Assembly (NCBI GenBank): GCA_024679635.1
Contig: JAIBDA010000077.1
Location: 1 to 6,561, forward strand
Direction: 5' to 3'
Source of the DNA: Amphritea sp.
Lineage (GTDB): Bacteria > Pseudomonadota > Gammaproteobacteria > Pseudomonadales > Nitrincolaceae
Length of the DNA stretch: 6,561 bases
Shown: positions 1 through 6,513 of the stretch, piece after piece
How the letters are laid out: each line of letters begins with the position of its first letter
Position numbering within the stretch: position 1 is the stretch's first letter
Program-made: the position numbers and the translations under genes
The notes under the pieces: model-generated
The model's database searches: none
Seen by the model: only the letters and a program-made list of their open reading frames with translations
What the model was told of the DNA's origin: nothing

Positions 1-1920
1 ATTCCACTGATGATTGCAGGAATGCTGATGGATGAGATGAGTATACGCTCCTCTCAGGATCAGATGATATGGGGCCTGGTAGGCTTACTAACACTAGGTA
101 TCTTATTGTTTCCAGGACGTCACTTTTTTTACGGTGCCTGGTCCTCATTGAAAAACGCTTCCGCGACAATGGACAGCCTGATAGCTCTTGGAACCGGAGC
201 CGCCTGGCTTTATTCCACTGCCGTAGTATTGTTTCCTGAGATGCTGCCGGAAGGTTCCCGACACCTTTACTACGAAGCCAGTGCAATGATCATCGGTCTG
301 GTTAACTTTGGCCTGGCGATGGAGATTCGCGCCCGGGGTAAGACCTCAGAAGCGGTCGAACGACTGCTCAATCTGCAGCCTAAAACCGCACGGGTAATCC
401 GCAATGATAAAGAGCTGGACCTGCCACTGGACCTGGTTGAAGCCGGTGAACGGCTGCGTATTCGTCCCGGTGAACAAATTCCAGTTGATGCCTTAGTAGA
501 GGAGGGTAACAGCCTGATCGATGAGTCGATGCTGAGCGGAGAACCCTTGCCTATTAATAAAAAACCGGGCGATAGCGTCAGCGCCGGCACGCTGAATAAG
601 TCTGGCTCATTGATCATTAAAGCAGAGAAGGTCGGTAGCGAAACAGCGCTGAGCCGGATCATTGAACTGGTAAAACAGGCCCAGGCGAGTAAGCCTGAGA
701 TATCCCGGATGGCGGATAGCGTCGCCGCGATCTTTGTGCCGGTGGTGATACTTTGCAGCCTGCTCACCGCGCTGCTCTGGTATCTGCTTGGCCCGGAGCC
801 TCATCTGGCTTATATGCTCATCACCGCGACCACAGTGCTTATTATCGCCTGCCCCTGTGCTCTGGGTCTGGCGACTCCGATGTCGGTGATGGTCGGCGTT
901 GGCAAAGCAGCTGAATACGGCATTCTGATCCGCAATGGTCAGGCGCTGCAAAGCGCGTCGCAACTGAATACGCTGGTGTTAGACAAAACCGGTACTATCA
1001 CCGAAGGATCGCCCCAGGTAACGGACATGCTGGCCGATCACCCAAAGATGCTGCAACTGGCAGCCTCGCTCGAAGCCGCCTCCGAACACCCCCTGGCAGA
1101 AGCCATTGTTCGCTACGCGCAATCAAAGCAAGAGGCACTGCTACCTGTTGAAAACTTTCAGGCTATCAGCGGGCGAGGCGCTAAAGGTCGAATAGAAGGT
1201 ATTGAAGTCGCACTGGGCAATAAAGCCTGGATGACCGAGCAGAAGATCGACTGCGCCAAATTTGATACTCAGGCTCTGACACTGGCAGAACAGGCAAAAA
1301 CCCCGGTGTATATCACTCTCGATGGGCAGTTCGCTGGATTATTAGCCATAGCAGACCCGATAAGACAAGACTCAGTCTCCGCCATTGCCCGGCTTAAGAA
1401 AGTCGGCCTGAATGTCATTATGCTCACCGGAGATAATCCACAGACTGCCGCGGCAGTTGCCCAACAAGTGGGTGTGGATAACTTTATTGCGGGTGTCTTA
1501 CCGGAAGAGAAAGCCAGTGAAATTAAAAAACTGCAGCGGGCGGGTTACAAAGTAGGTATGTGTGGTGACGGCATTAATGATGCGCCTGCCCTGGCGCGGG
1601 CGGATGTGGGCTTTGCCATCGGCAACGGTACCGATGTCGCGATTGAAAGCGCCGATATGGTACTGATTCGCAACAGCTTACACTCAGTAGCCGATGCGAT
1701 TGAGCTATCCCGGGCCACCCTGGGGAATATTCGTCAAAACTTGTTTGGCGCTTTTATCTACAACACTCTGGGTATACCGGTGGCAGCAGGAATTCTGTTT
1801 CCTCTTACAGGCATGCTGCTGAGTCCGGTTATTGCGGGGGCAGCAATGGCGTTCTCATCGGTGACGGTCGTCAGCAATGCCAATCGCCTGCGCTTATTCA
1901 AACCCAGCTCGAGTCGCTAA
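1..1920 (+). CDS. copA: Cu(I)-exporting P1B-type ATPase, CopA-like (5' end cut by window)
   Basis: Inner-membrane heavy-metal ATPase that uses ATP to export monovalent copper from the cytoplasm. The reading frame is open from base 1 (IPL before the first visible ATG at 10), so the gene continues upstream; cytoplasmic metal-binding domains and most of the first helix are missing. Visible parts run in family order: the end of helix MA, then MB, M1 and M2 (to about nt 330); an actuator domain with SGEP (nt 535-546, where many relatives have TGEP or TGES); M3 and M4 with the CPC metal-transport motif (850-858); the phosphorylation motif DKTGT (Asp at 982-984); the nucleotide-binding SEHPL (HP at 1087-1092) and a GxGxxG motif; TGDN; GDGINDAP (from 1564); and the last two helices. 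YN in M5 (1759-1764) and MxxSS in M6 (Met 1846-1848) are the P1B-1 signature for Cu(I)/Ag(I), rather than Zn/Cd or Co. A silver pump cannot be fully excluded. The stop is TAA at 1918-1920. Confidence 0.95.
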   Translation: MPLMIAGMLMDEMSIRSSQDQMIWGLVGLLTLGILLFPGRHFFYGAWSSLKNASATMDSLIALGTGAAWLYSTAVVLFPEMLPEGSRHLYYEASAMIIGLVNFGLAMEIRARGKTSEAVERLLNLQPKTARVIRNDKELDLPLDLVEAGERLRIRPGEQIPVDALVEEGNSLIDESMLSGEPLPINKKPGDSVSAGTLNKSGSLIIKAEKVGSETALSRIIELVKQAQASKPEISRMADSVAAIFVPVVILCSLLTALLWYLLGPEPHLAYMLITATTVLIIACPCALGLATPMSVMVGVGKAAEYGILIRNGQALQSASQLNTLVLDKTGTITEGSPQVTDMLADHPKMLQLAASLEAASEHPLAEAIVRYAQSKQEALLPVENFQAISGRGAKGRIEGIEVALGNKAWMTEQKIDCAKFDTQALTLAEQAKTPVYITLDGQFAGLLAIADPIRQDSVSAIARLKKVGLNVIMLTGDNPQTAAAVAQQVGVDNFIAGVLPEEKASEIKKLQRAGYKVGMCGDGINDAPALARADVGFAIGNGTDVAIESADMVLIRNSLHSVADAIELSRATLGNIRQNLFGAFIYNTLGIPVAAGILFPLTGMLLSPVIAGAAMAFSSVTVVSNANRLRLFKPSSSR

Positions 1921-1970
1921 GACTTTCAGACTGATTTCAGGCAACCCGCGCATAATGAGGCTTCCAATAG

Positions 1971-1978
1971 GGAGGAAG
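1971..1978 (+). promoter_or_regulatory. Strong ribosome binding site of the small ORF
   Basis: GGAGGAAG lies 4 nt before the ATG at 1983, and its GGAGG core is 7 nt from that ATG. It is close to the ideal anti-16S match and is the main evidence that the short, unrecognised ORF is translated. Confidence 0.7.
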
Positions 1979-1982
1979 TTCT

Positions 1983-2246
1983 ATGTGCAGCTCGCCTAAA
2001 GCCGGTGTCACCAGCCGAAGTAAAACGATAATCGCCGCCGGCTCAACTCAGCTTAGCAGCACTCAGCAAGCTCAATATGCCGCCAAAGCCAATGCCGCAT
2101 GGGAGAGACGAGAACTACGTCGCTGGCAATGCCAGGCTTCTGAATCTCCGGTTCAGAAGGAACCGGGGTTATTAGAGAAATTATGGCAACGACTGGTCAA
2201 ATCAGATACAGAACAGACAACAAACCACTCACACTCAGTACAATAG
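1983..2246 (+). CDS. Hypothetical 87-residue protein
   Basis: I do not recognise this protein. It starts at an ATG with a near-perfect Shine-Dalgarno sequence and lies 62 bases after copA on the same strand, so co-transcription with copA is possible; a CATAAT at 1951-1956 could also be a weak -10 box of its own. The protein is polar, with no membrane segment and no convincing signal peptide. It has a Ser/Thr/Ala/Gln-rich N-terminal half, a charged, probably helical centre ([13 protein letters not shown], residues 38-50), a second amphipathic stretch ([11 protein letters not shown], residues 63-73) and a short tail with NHSH. Cysteines are at residues 2 and 50. A copper-related role is suggested only by position. 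The last 50 bases run antisense to the end of nhaB, which is unusual. Codon use does not look foreign. Confidence 0.6.
   Translation: MCSSPKAGVTSRSKTIIAAGSTQLSSTQQAQYAAKANAAWERRELRRWQCQASESPVQKEPGLLEKLWQRLVKSDTEQTTNHSHSVQ
2146..2168. other. Stable hairpin just beyond the nhaB stop codon
   Basis: A perfect 7-bp stem, CCGGTTC (2148-2154) and GAACCGG (2160-2166), encloses a 5-nt loop and can extend outward through a G-T wobble and a C-G pair. It lies about 30 bases past the nhaB stop on the minus strand and inside the plus-strand small ORF. Neither strand has a T-run after it, so it is not a textbook terminator. It may protect or help end the nhaB transcript. Confidence 0.4.
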
Positions 2247-3696
2247 TGTAGGGCAGTGCCATAACAACCATCCTCATGTACGAAAGCCTTACCAATGGCG
2301 CCGCCGCCGAGGTCAGCAAAAATAGAAAAGCCGCCTGACCGTTCGGTGTGGCAACGCTCGGCAGGTTAGTGCCGGTGTTAATCGCAATCGCTAAAGTATC
2401 AAAGTGCTCACGGCTAATTCGGCCGGTCCGAAACGCTTCAGCAACCTCATTGATATAAACCGTCGCGACAAATACATTATCACTGATCGCTGAAAGTAAG
2501 CCATTAGCGATAAAGAACATGGCGGGCTGACTGCGCAGGTCCATATGTAGTACCCATTCGATCACCGGCGTAAACAGATGCTGATCGTGGATAACGGAAA
2601 CTATAGTGAAAAACACCACCAACAGAGCAGTAAAAGGAAGCGCCTCTTCAAACGCCCGGCCGATCCGGTGCTCTTCAGTAATACCGTTCATGCTGGTCAG
2701 TAGAATAATAACGGTCAGACCGATAATACCCACTTCTGCCAGATGAAAGGCCAGTGCAAAAATCAGAAAAACCGCCACCGCGAACTGCATATAGAGCTCG
2801 GCTCGCTCCTTCATTCCCCATTGGGATTGCGCCTCCTGATCGAACGCTTTGAGAATTTTAAACACCGGCTCAGGGATCTGAGCACCGTAGCCAAACCAAC
2901 CGGTTCGTTCCAACACAATAGTCGTGAGCAACCCACACAAGAGCACCGGCATAGACACCGGCGCCATATAGATAAAGAAGTCGACAAAGTGCCAACCCAT
3001 TTTTTCACCGATCAGCAGGTTTTGAGGCTCTCCTACCAGCGTACTGACGCCTCCCAACGCGGTACCTACCGCGCCATGCATCAGCAGACTACGCAGGAAA
3101 GCACGAAATTTATCTAACTCAATCCGGTGGTTTTCATGCAGATGATCATCAATTGAGTGATCATGGGCCTCACCTTTATGGCGCCCGGAAACAACCCGAT
3201 GATAGATAGAATAGAAACCCACTGCAGCACTGATAAGCACCGCTGTCACTGTCAAGGCATCCAAAAAGGCTGAAAGAACCGCTCCCATGAGGGTAAATAA
3301 GAGCGAAAGGGCGGTTTTATTACGAACATTCAAGAGCAGCTTAGTAAAGACATAGAGCAGCATCCCTTTCATGAAATAGATCCCCGCCACCATAAACATC
3401 AGCAGCAAGATAACCGGCAGGTTGGAGGACACCTCATGGTAAAGACTGGACGGCTCGGTCAGATGAAGCATCACCGATTCGATCGCCAATAAGCCACCCG
3501 GTAGCAACGGGTAGCATTTAAGCGCCATCGACAGAGTAAAGATAAATTCGAAGATCAGTAGCCAGCCCGTGGTAACCGGCCCAAACAACAACAGAATAAT
3601 AGGGTTAACCAGCAGAAAACTAATAATAGCCAGCTTATACCAGCTGGGCGAATTACCCAGAAAGTTACTATAGTAGGCTTGCAGGAGAGGGCGCAT
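2197..3696 (-). CDS. nhaB: Na+/H+ antiporter NhaB
   Basis: Inner-membrane antiporter that expels Na+ in exchange for protons, serving sodium tolerance and pH homeostasis. The 499-residue protein is co-linear with E. coli NhaB (513 residues) as I recall it, with the family's most conserved stretches: NFLG near the N-terminus, [76 protein letters not shown] and [20 protein letters not shown]. Asp146 in SAFLDALTV corresponds to Asp147, reported as important for activity in Vibrio NhaB. Many hydrophobic helices span the length. The ATG at 3696 is chosen because it puts NFLG almost exactly as far from the start as in E. coli, although no clear Shine-Dalgarno precedes it. An in-frame TTG at 3714 would add six residues, with a weak GAGAAG 10 nt upstream. 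The loop after the third or fourth helix is histidine-rich (six His in residues 173-190). The gene is divergent from the peroxiredoxin gene and overlaps the small ORF by 50 bases at its 3' end. Confidence 0.97.
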   Translation of the reverse strand: MRPLLQAYYSNFLGNSPSWYKLAIISFLLVNPIILLLFGPVTTGWLLIFEFIFTLSMALKCYPLLPGGLLAIESVMLHLTEPSSLYHEVSSNLPVILLLMFMVAGIYFMKGMLLYVFTKLLLNVRNKTALSLLFTLMGAVLSAFLDALTVTAVLISAAVGFYSIYHRVVSGRHKGEAHDHSIDDHLHENHRIELDKFRAFLRSLLMHGAVGTALGGVSTLVGEPQNLLIGEKMGWHFVDFFIYMAPVSMPVLLCGLLTTIVLERTGWFGYGAQIPEPVFKILKAFDQEAQSQWGMKERAELYMQFAVAVFLIFALAFHLAEVGIIGLTVIILLTSMNGITEEHRIGRAFEEALPFTALLVVFFTIVSVIHDQHLFTPVIEWVLHMDLRSQPAMFFIANGLLSAISDNVFVATVYINEVAEAFRTGRISREHFDTLAIAINTGTNLPSVATPNGQAAFLFLLTSAAAPLVRLSYMRMVVMALPYTIVLSVSGLLSVLYLI

Positions 3697-3741
3697 GAGT
3701 GGATACCAGAACAATAAAAATCAACTTCTCTAAATGCGCGC

Positions 3742-3754
3742 TCACTTTAAGTGA
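3742..3754. promoter_or_regulatory. Palindrome in the nhaB leader, possible operator
   Basis: TCACTT-T-AAGTGA is a perfect 6-bp inverted repeat with a one-base centre, about 46 bases upstream of the nhaB ATG. It is directly followed by an imperfect tandem 9-mer, TTTAGCCCA/TTTAGGCCA (3755-3772). The size suits a dimeric regulator site, but I cannot match it to a known regulator, and no clear nhaB promoter is visible nearby. Confidence 0.25.
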
Positions 3755-3813
3755 TTTAGCCCATTTAGGCCAGCAGAACAGCCCGTAAGTCGGCTAAATA
3801 TAAAAATCTTGGG

Positions 3814-3825
3814 TTCTCCCGAGAA
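3814..3825. promoter_or_regulatory. Short palindrome in the divergent intergenic region
   Basis: TTCTC-CC-GAGAA has 5-bp inverted arms and lies between nhaB and the peroxiredoxin gene. It may be an operator. The short arms mean chance is a fair explanation. Confidence 0.15.
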
Positions 3826-3852
3826 GCGATTACAGCGATACAAACACCATAA

Positions 3853-3867
3853 TTAGTTTTTAACTAT
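3853..3867. promoter_or_regulatory. OxyR-like binding half-site upstream of the peroxiredoxin
   Basis: TTAGTTTTTAACTAT fits the E. coli OxyR dimer motif ATAGnTnnnAnCTAT at 9 of 10 defined bases; only the first base differs. The expected second motif, 7 bases downstream (3875-3889), is degenerate, with about 5 of 10 matches. The site ends 91 bases before the start of a peroxidase gene and 24 bases before a TATAAA, a position typical for an activator. OxyR control of hybrid peroxiredoxins is known in other gammaproteobacteria. No oxyR gene is in the window. Confidence 0.45.
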
Positions 3868-3891
3868 TAACCATGTTTGTTTAATTAATTT

Positions 3892-3897
3892 TATAAA
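3892..3897 (+). promoter_or_regulatory. Candidate -10 box of the peroxiredoxin gene
   Basis: TATAAA matches TATAAT at five of six positions. No good -35 hexamer lies 16-18 bases upstream, which fits a promoter needing an activator at the OxyR-like site. The implied 5' leader is roughly 60 bases. The surrounding DNA is AT-rich, so chance matches are easy. Confidence 0.35.
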
Positions 3898-3958
3898 AGC
3901 CAGATTCTTTGTCATTATTGATTCATCGAAACAACACACATTTGAAGGAAAGCGAAGA

Positions 3959-4690
3959 ATGCCCACCAACAGAGAAGGCCAAACCGTTCCACAAGTCATT
4001 TTTCACACCCAACAAAACAACCAGTGGACTGATGTCACGACAGATGAGCTTTTTGCAGGCAAGAAAGTTGTTGTGTTTGCCCTACCAGGTGCATTCACTC
4101 CAACTTGCTCTACAACTCACCTGCCACGGTATAACGAATTGGCGCCGGTATTCGCTAACGAAGGCGTTGACAGCATTATCTGCCTATCAGTAAACGATAC
4201 CTTTGTAATGAACGCCTGGCAGGGAGACCAGGGGGCGGAAAACATCACCTTTATTCCCGATGGCAACGGTGAATTTGCTGCCGGAATGGAGATGCTGGTG
4301 GATAAGGAAGAACTGGGCTTTGGCAAACGCAGCTGGCGCTACTCTATGCTGGTAGTCGATGGCGTCATTGAAAAGCAGTTTATCGAACCCGATCTGCCAG
4401 GCGATCCGTTCAAAGTATCCGATGCCGATACCATGCTCAACTACATCAACCCAACAGCTGAGCAGCCAAAGCGGGTCAGCATTCTGACCAAGCCAGGATG
4501 CCCGCACTGCATACGTGCCAAGAAGCTGCTGACAGAGAAAGGCTTAAGCTATGAAGAGGTAGAGTTGGGCAGCCATGGTCTGAGTTATAGCTCATTAGCC
4601 GCGATCAGTGGCCAGGGCACTACACCGCAAGTGTTTATTGATGGTCAGCGAATCGGCGGAGCCGATGAGCTGGAAGAACACTTTTCATAA
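3959..4690 (+). CDS. Hybrid peroxiredoxin 5 / glutaredoxin (thiol peroxidase)
   Basis: Cytosolic peroxidase that reduces hydrogen peroxide and alkyl hydroperoxides, using its own fused glutaredoxin domain and glutathione for recycling. Residues 1 to about 165 form a Prx5 domain: PGAFTPTC carries Thr47 and the peroxidatic Cys50, SVNDTFVMNAW is a family signature, and Arg127 in WRYSMLV is the likely active-site arginine. Residues about 170-243 form a glutaredoxin domain with CPHC (Cys181, Cys184), TTP with the expected cis-proline (Pro223) and the GG of RIGGADEL. Length and order match the Haemophilus influenzae hybrid Prx5. Cys75 sits where plant type II peroxiredoxins have a second cysteine. 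The ATG is preceded by GAAGGAAAG (3944-3952) at good spacing. The gene is divergent from nhaB, has an OxyR-like site upstream and a strong terminator downstream, so it is probably monocistronic and peroxide-inducible. Confidence 0.96.
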   Translation: MPTNREGQTVPQVIFHTQQNNQWTDVTTDELFAGKKVVVFALPGAFTPTCSTTHLPRYNELAPVFANEGVDSIICLSVNDTFVMNAWQGDQGAENITFIPDGNGEFAAGMEMLVDKEELGFGKRSWRYSMLVVDGVIEKQFIEPDLPGDPFKVSDADTMLNYINPTAEQPKRVSILTKPGCPHCIRAKKLLTEKGLSYEEVELGSHGLSYSSLAAISGQGTTPQVFIDGQRIGGADELEEHFS

Positions 4691-4700
4691 GTACCACCGG

Positions 4701-4732
4701 AGGCCAGCGATTTTTGCTGGCTTCTTTTTTTT
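4701..4732 (+). terminator. Intrinsic terminator of the peroxiredoxin gene
   Basis: GCCAGC (4703-4708) pairs perfectly with GCTGGC (4716-4721) around a 7-nt loop. The stem can extend by a G-T wobble and an A-T pair, and eight T residues follow (4725-4732). It begins 11 bases after the stop codon. This is a textbook rho-independent terminator. Confidence 0.92.
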
Positions 4733-4783
4733 AAATGACCACTACACCCTGAACGGTATTAGAAACCGGGAGACAAAGAGTAA

Positions 4784-4857
4784 GTCAGTGACCGGTGTAA
4801 TTAGCGCTCATGCGTTATTATCCCGAAGGGGAACACGGCGATTGCGCTGACAGTCAC
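4784..4857. repeat. Nested short inverted repeats in the intergenic region
   Basis: GTGAC (4788-4792) and AGCGC (4803-4807) are mirrored by GCGCT (4844-4848) and GTCAC (4853-4857), with a small TCCC/GGGA hairpin (4821-4832) between them. The inner and outer spacings differ, so the overall fold would be imperfect. The arms also form local palindromes, GTCA-G-TGAC (4784-4792) and TGAC-A-GTCA (4848-4856). It could be a REP-like remnant, an operator pair about 64 bases apart, or chance. Confidence 0.2.
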
Positions 4858-4861
4858 CCAA

Positions 4862-4867
4862 TATAAT
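4862..4867 (+). promoter_or_regulatory. Candidate -10 box for the di-heme cytochrome gene
   Basis: A perfect TATAAT lies 101 bases before the GTG start. The hexamer 17 bases upstream (CGATTG) is a poor -35; TTGCGC at 4842-4847 is better but only 14 bases away. The palindrome TGAC-A-GTCA falls between the two, where a regulator could act. The implied leader is about 95 bases. Confidence 0.35.
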
Positions 4868-4879
4868 CTCACCTATTAT

Positions 4880-4930
4880 GGGGACAAAAGGGATCGTAAT
4901 GTATCTCAGGGACAGTATACTCAAATTAAC
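4880..4930. mobile_element. Possible fragment of a dispersed repeat or IS200-like end
   Basis: Two similar blocks, GGGGACAAAAGGG (4880-4892) and GGGACAGTATACT (4909-4921), occur close together. The second contains the palindrome AGTATACT and is followed by CAAATTAAC. From memory, GGGACAGTATACT followed by an AT-rich tail is a repeated sequence found near Y1/REP-associated transposase genes in marine gammaproteobacteria. No transposase coding sequence is present, so at most this is a relic; the identification is inference. Confidence 0.22.
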
Positions 4931-4968
4931 GATTTAACAGTGCCTCCTGCAAAAAAGGGAATAACTCT

Positions 4969-6438
4969 GTGCCGCTACCCCTCCCCTATAAGCTATTAGT
5001 CCTGCTTATCACCCTAAGCATTCCAATAACCGATTCAGCGACTTTGCTAGTTGAAGGAATGGCGATATACAACCCCGGAGAAGAGTTGCCTGGCGGCGAC
5101 ACCAGCCATCACAAACCCCGAGACCCTGATGCTTTCACTCACCCATCGGCGAATATGGGTATTGCTAACCGGATACGCTTTGAACTTGGGGACAGCACTT
5201 TTGCAGAGGTTTGGCAGCCATCCCCCTCATCAACCACGGCAAGCGACGGACTCGGCCCTCTATATAACGCTCACTCCTGCGAGGAGTGCCACCTGAGAGA
5301 TGGCCGCGGCCAGCCTCCCATTGCAAACTGGCCAAATGACCGGGCCGTCTCGATGTTTCTGCGCCTGAGCATTCCACCGCAGACCGTTGAGCAGCGTCAG
5401 CTGTTACAGAGCGGCAAAGTTGGGGTTATTCCGGAGCCTGTCTATGGCGGGCAACTGCAAAACTTTGCCATAAACGGCCTCAGGGAAGAGGGCCATATGC
5501 ATATCAGCTATACCGAGACGACGGTTAAAATGGCCGATGGGACTGAGGTCCGCCTACGCAAGCCTGAATACAAGGTCAGTGAACTGAATTTCGGACCTCT
5601 CCATCCGGATGTCATGCTGTCACCCAGAGTCGCTCCAGCCGTACTGGGGCTGCTGCTGCTGGAGACTATTCCTGAAAGCGATATTCTTAGATTGAGTGAC
5701 CCGGATGATAGTGATGGTAATGGCATCTCAGGCCGACCAAACTGGGTCTGGGACAGGCTTAGCGAACAGCAGGCACTGGGACGGTTTGGCTGGAAAGCGG
5801 GTAATCCAACGCTGATCCAGCAGATCGTTAATGCGCTCAGTGGCGATATTGGCATTGCCACGCCTTACCTGCCATCACCAGCGGGGGATTGCACCTCTAC
5901 CCAAACAGCCTGCTTAAACCAGCCAAATGGCAACACGCCTTTGCAAGAAAACACTGAAGCCTCCTCAGTGACAGTCCAGCAACTGGTGCTCTATACCGGT
6001 AATCTAGCACCGCCAGCCCGGCCCGATGCACAAAAGCCGGAAGTGCTCAGAGGCAAGAGGATTTTCCAGCGTGCAGGCTGCCATAAATGCCACCAGCCCA
6101 GCTTCAAAACGGCGCGCAGCCTCCTTCTTTCAGAACAATCCAATCAACTAATCTGGCCCTATAGCGACCTTTTACTCCACGATATGGGCGAAGGCTTAGC
6201 CGACCAGCGTCCAGAATACTTAGCCACTGGCCGTGAATGGAAAACGCCGCCTCTTTGGGGAATTGGCCTGACTAAAACAGTCAGCGGTCATACCTACTTT
6301 CTCCATGATGGACGGGCACGAAACCTGCTTGAGGCAATTCTCTGGCATGGTGGAGAAGCTGAAACAGCCCGACAGCAGGTTACCAACTTAACAAGAGTAG
6401 AACGAAATGCATTGATCACTTTCCTAGAGTCTCTGTGA
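4969..6438 (+). CDS. Exported di-heme c-type cytochrome, DHOR/DUF1111 family (thiol oxidoreductase-like)
   Basis: Predicted periplasmic di-heme redox protein of the DHOR family, annotated elsewhere as thiol oxidoreductase-like or putative peroxidase; its substrate is not established. The GTG start follows AAGGGA (4955-4960) at 8-nt spacing, and no other start lies between it and the upstream in-frame stop at 4927. The N-terminus has a lysine and a hydrophobic core (LLVLLITLSIPI), with likely cleavage after TDSA, residue 24. Heme motifs are CEECH (Cys104, Cys107, His108) and CHKCH (Cys371, Cys374, His375). Family signatures include an Asp-rich, possibly metal-binding loop (DPDDSDGNGISG, from residue 244), a Cys308/Cys315 pair, LLLHDMGEGLAD, KTPPLWGIG and DGRARNLLEAILWHGGEA near the end. 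At 489 residues it is full length for the family. In Pseudomonas such genes sit with imelysin-type genes under iron control. Here a Fur-like site follows the gene, but none is evident before it, so iron control of this gene itself is unproven. Confidence 0.93.
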   Translation: MPLPLPYKLLVLLITLSIPITDSATLLVEGMAIYNPGEELPGGDTSHHKPRDPDAFTHPSANMGIANRIRFELGDSTFAEVWQPSPSSTTASDGLGPLYNAHSCEECHLRDGRGQPPIANWPNDRAVSMFLRLSIPPQTVEQRQLLQSGKVGVIPEPVYGGQLQNFAINGLREEGHMHISYTETTVKMADGTEVRLRKPEYKVSELNFGPLHPDVMLSPRVAPAVLGLLLLETIPESDILRLSDPDDSDGNGISGRPNWVWDRLSEQQALGRFGWKAGNPTLIQQIVNALSGDIGIATPYLPSPAGDCTSTQTACLNQPNGNTPLQENTEASSVTVQQLVLYTGNLAPPARPDAQKPEVLRGKRIFQRAGCHKCHQPSFKTARSLLLSEQSNQLIWPYSDLLLHDMGEGLADQRPEYLATGREWKTPPLWGIGLTKTVSGHTYFLHDGRARNLLEAILWHGGEAETARQQVTNLTRVERNALITFLESL

Positions 6439-6485
6439 AAGCGACATTTCACCTATGTGACTGACACGCTGGTTTCGGTTTTTAT
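6435..6485 (+). terminator. Possible weak terminator after the di-heme cytochrome
   Basis: GTGAAA (6435-6440) and TTTCAC (6447-6452) form a perfect inverted repeat that includes the stop codon, but no T-run follows it. An alternative fold pairs AGCG (6440-6443) with CGCT (6467-6470) around a small TCAC/GTGA hairpin and is followed by a T-rich stretch ending in TTTTT near 6483. Both are weak, so termination here is uncertain. Confidence 0.25.
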
Positions 6486-6513
6486 CACTTATACTAAAAA
6501 CCCATTAACGCTA

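Noticed and set aside
270..963. Two minus-strand open frames inside copA (270-767 and 607-963)
   Set aside because: They lie antisense to a well-conserved ATPase, their proteins are Ser/Arg- or Arg/His-rich low-complexity products, and they show no family motif or ribosome binding site.
2743..3117. Open frames on the plus strand (2743-3117) and in another minus frame (2811-3008) within nhaB
   Set aside because: They overlap the conserved NhaB coding sequence and have charged, motif-free translations, typical of shadow frames.
3909..4193. Plus-strand open frame overlapping the start of the peroxiredoxin
   Set aside because: Its translation is a frame-shifted copy of the peroxiredoxin region. 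The peroxiredoxin frame has the Shine-Dalgarno sequence and all catalytic motifs.
4117..4507. Minus-strand open frames inside the peroxiredoxin gene
   Set aside because: They are antisense shadows of a clearly conserved enzyme, without start signals of their own.
4811..4829. Possible Fur box (GATAAT read on the minus strand near 4816-4822) upstream of the cytochrome gene
   Set aside because: Only one six-base half resembles the consensus; the rest does not match, so it is not supported.
4608..4850. Open frame running from the peroxiredoxin 3' end into the intergenic region
   Set aside because: It crosses the coding end and the intrinsic terminator at 4701-4732, has no ribosome binding site and no recognisable domain.
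5051..5861. Alternate-frame ORFs within the di-heme cytochrome gene (5051-5296, 5165-5377, 5508-5861)
   Set aside because: All are covered by the cytochrome frame, which has a signal peptide, two CxxCH motifs and family signatures.
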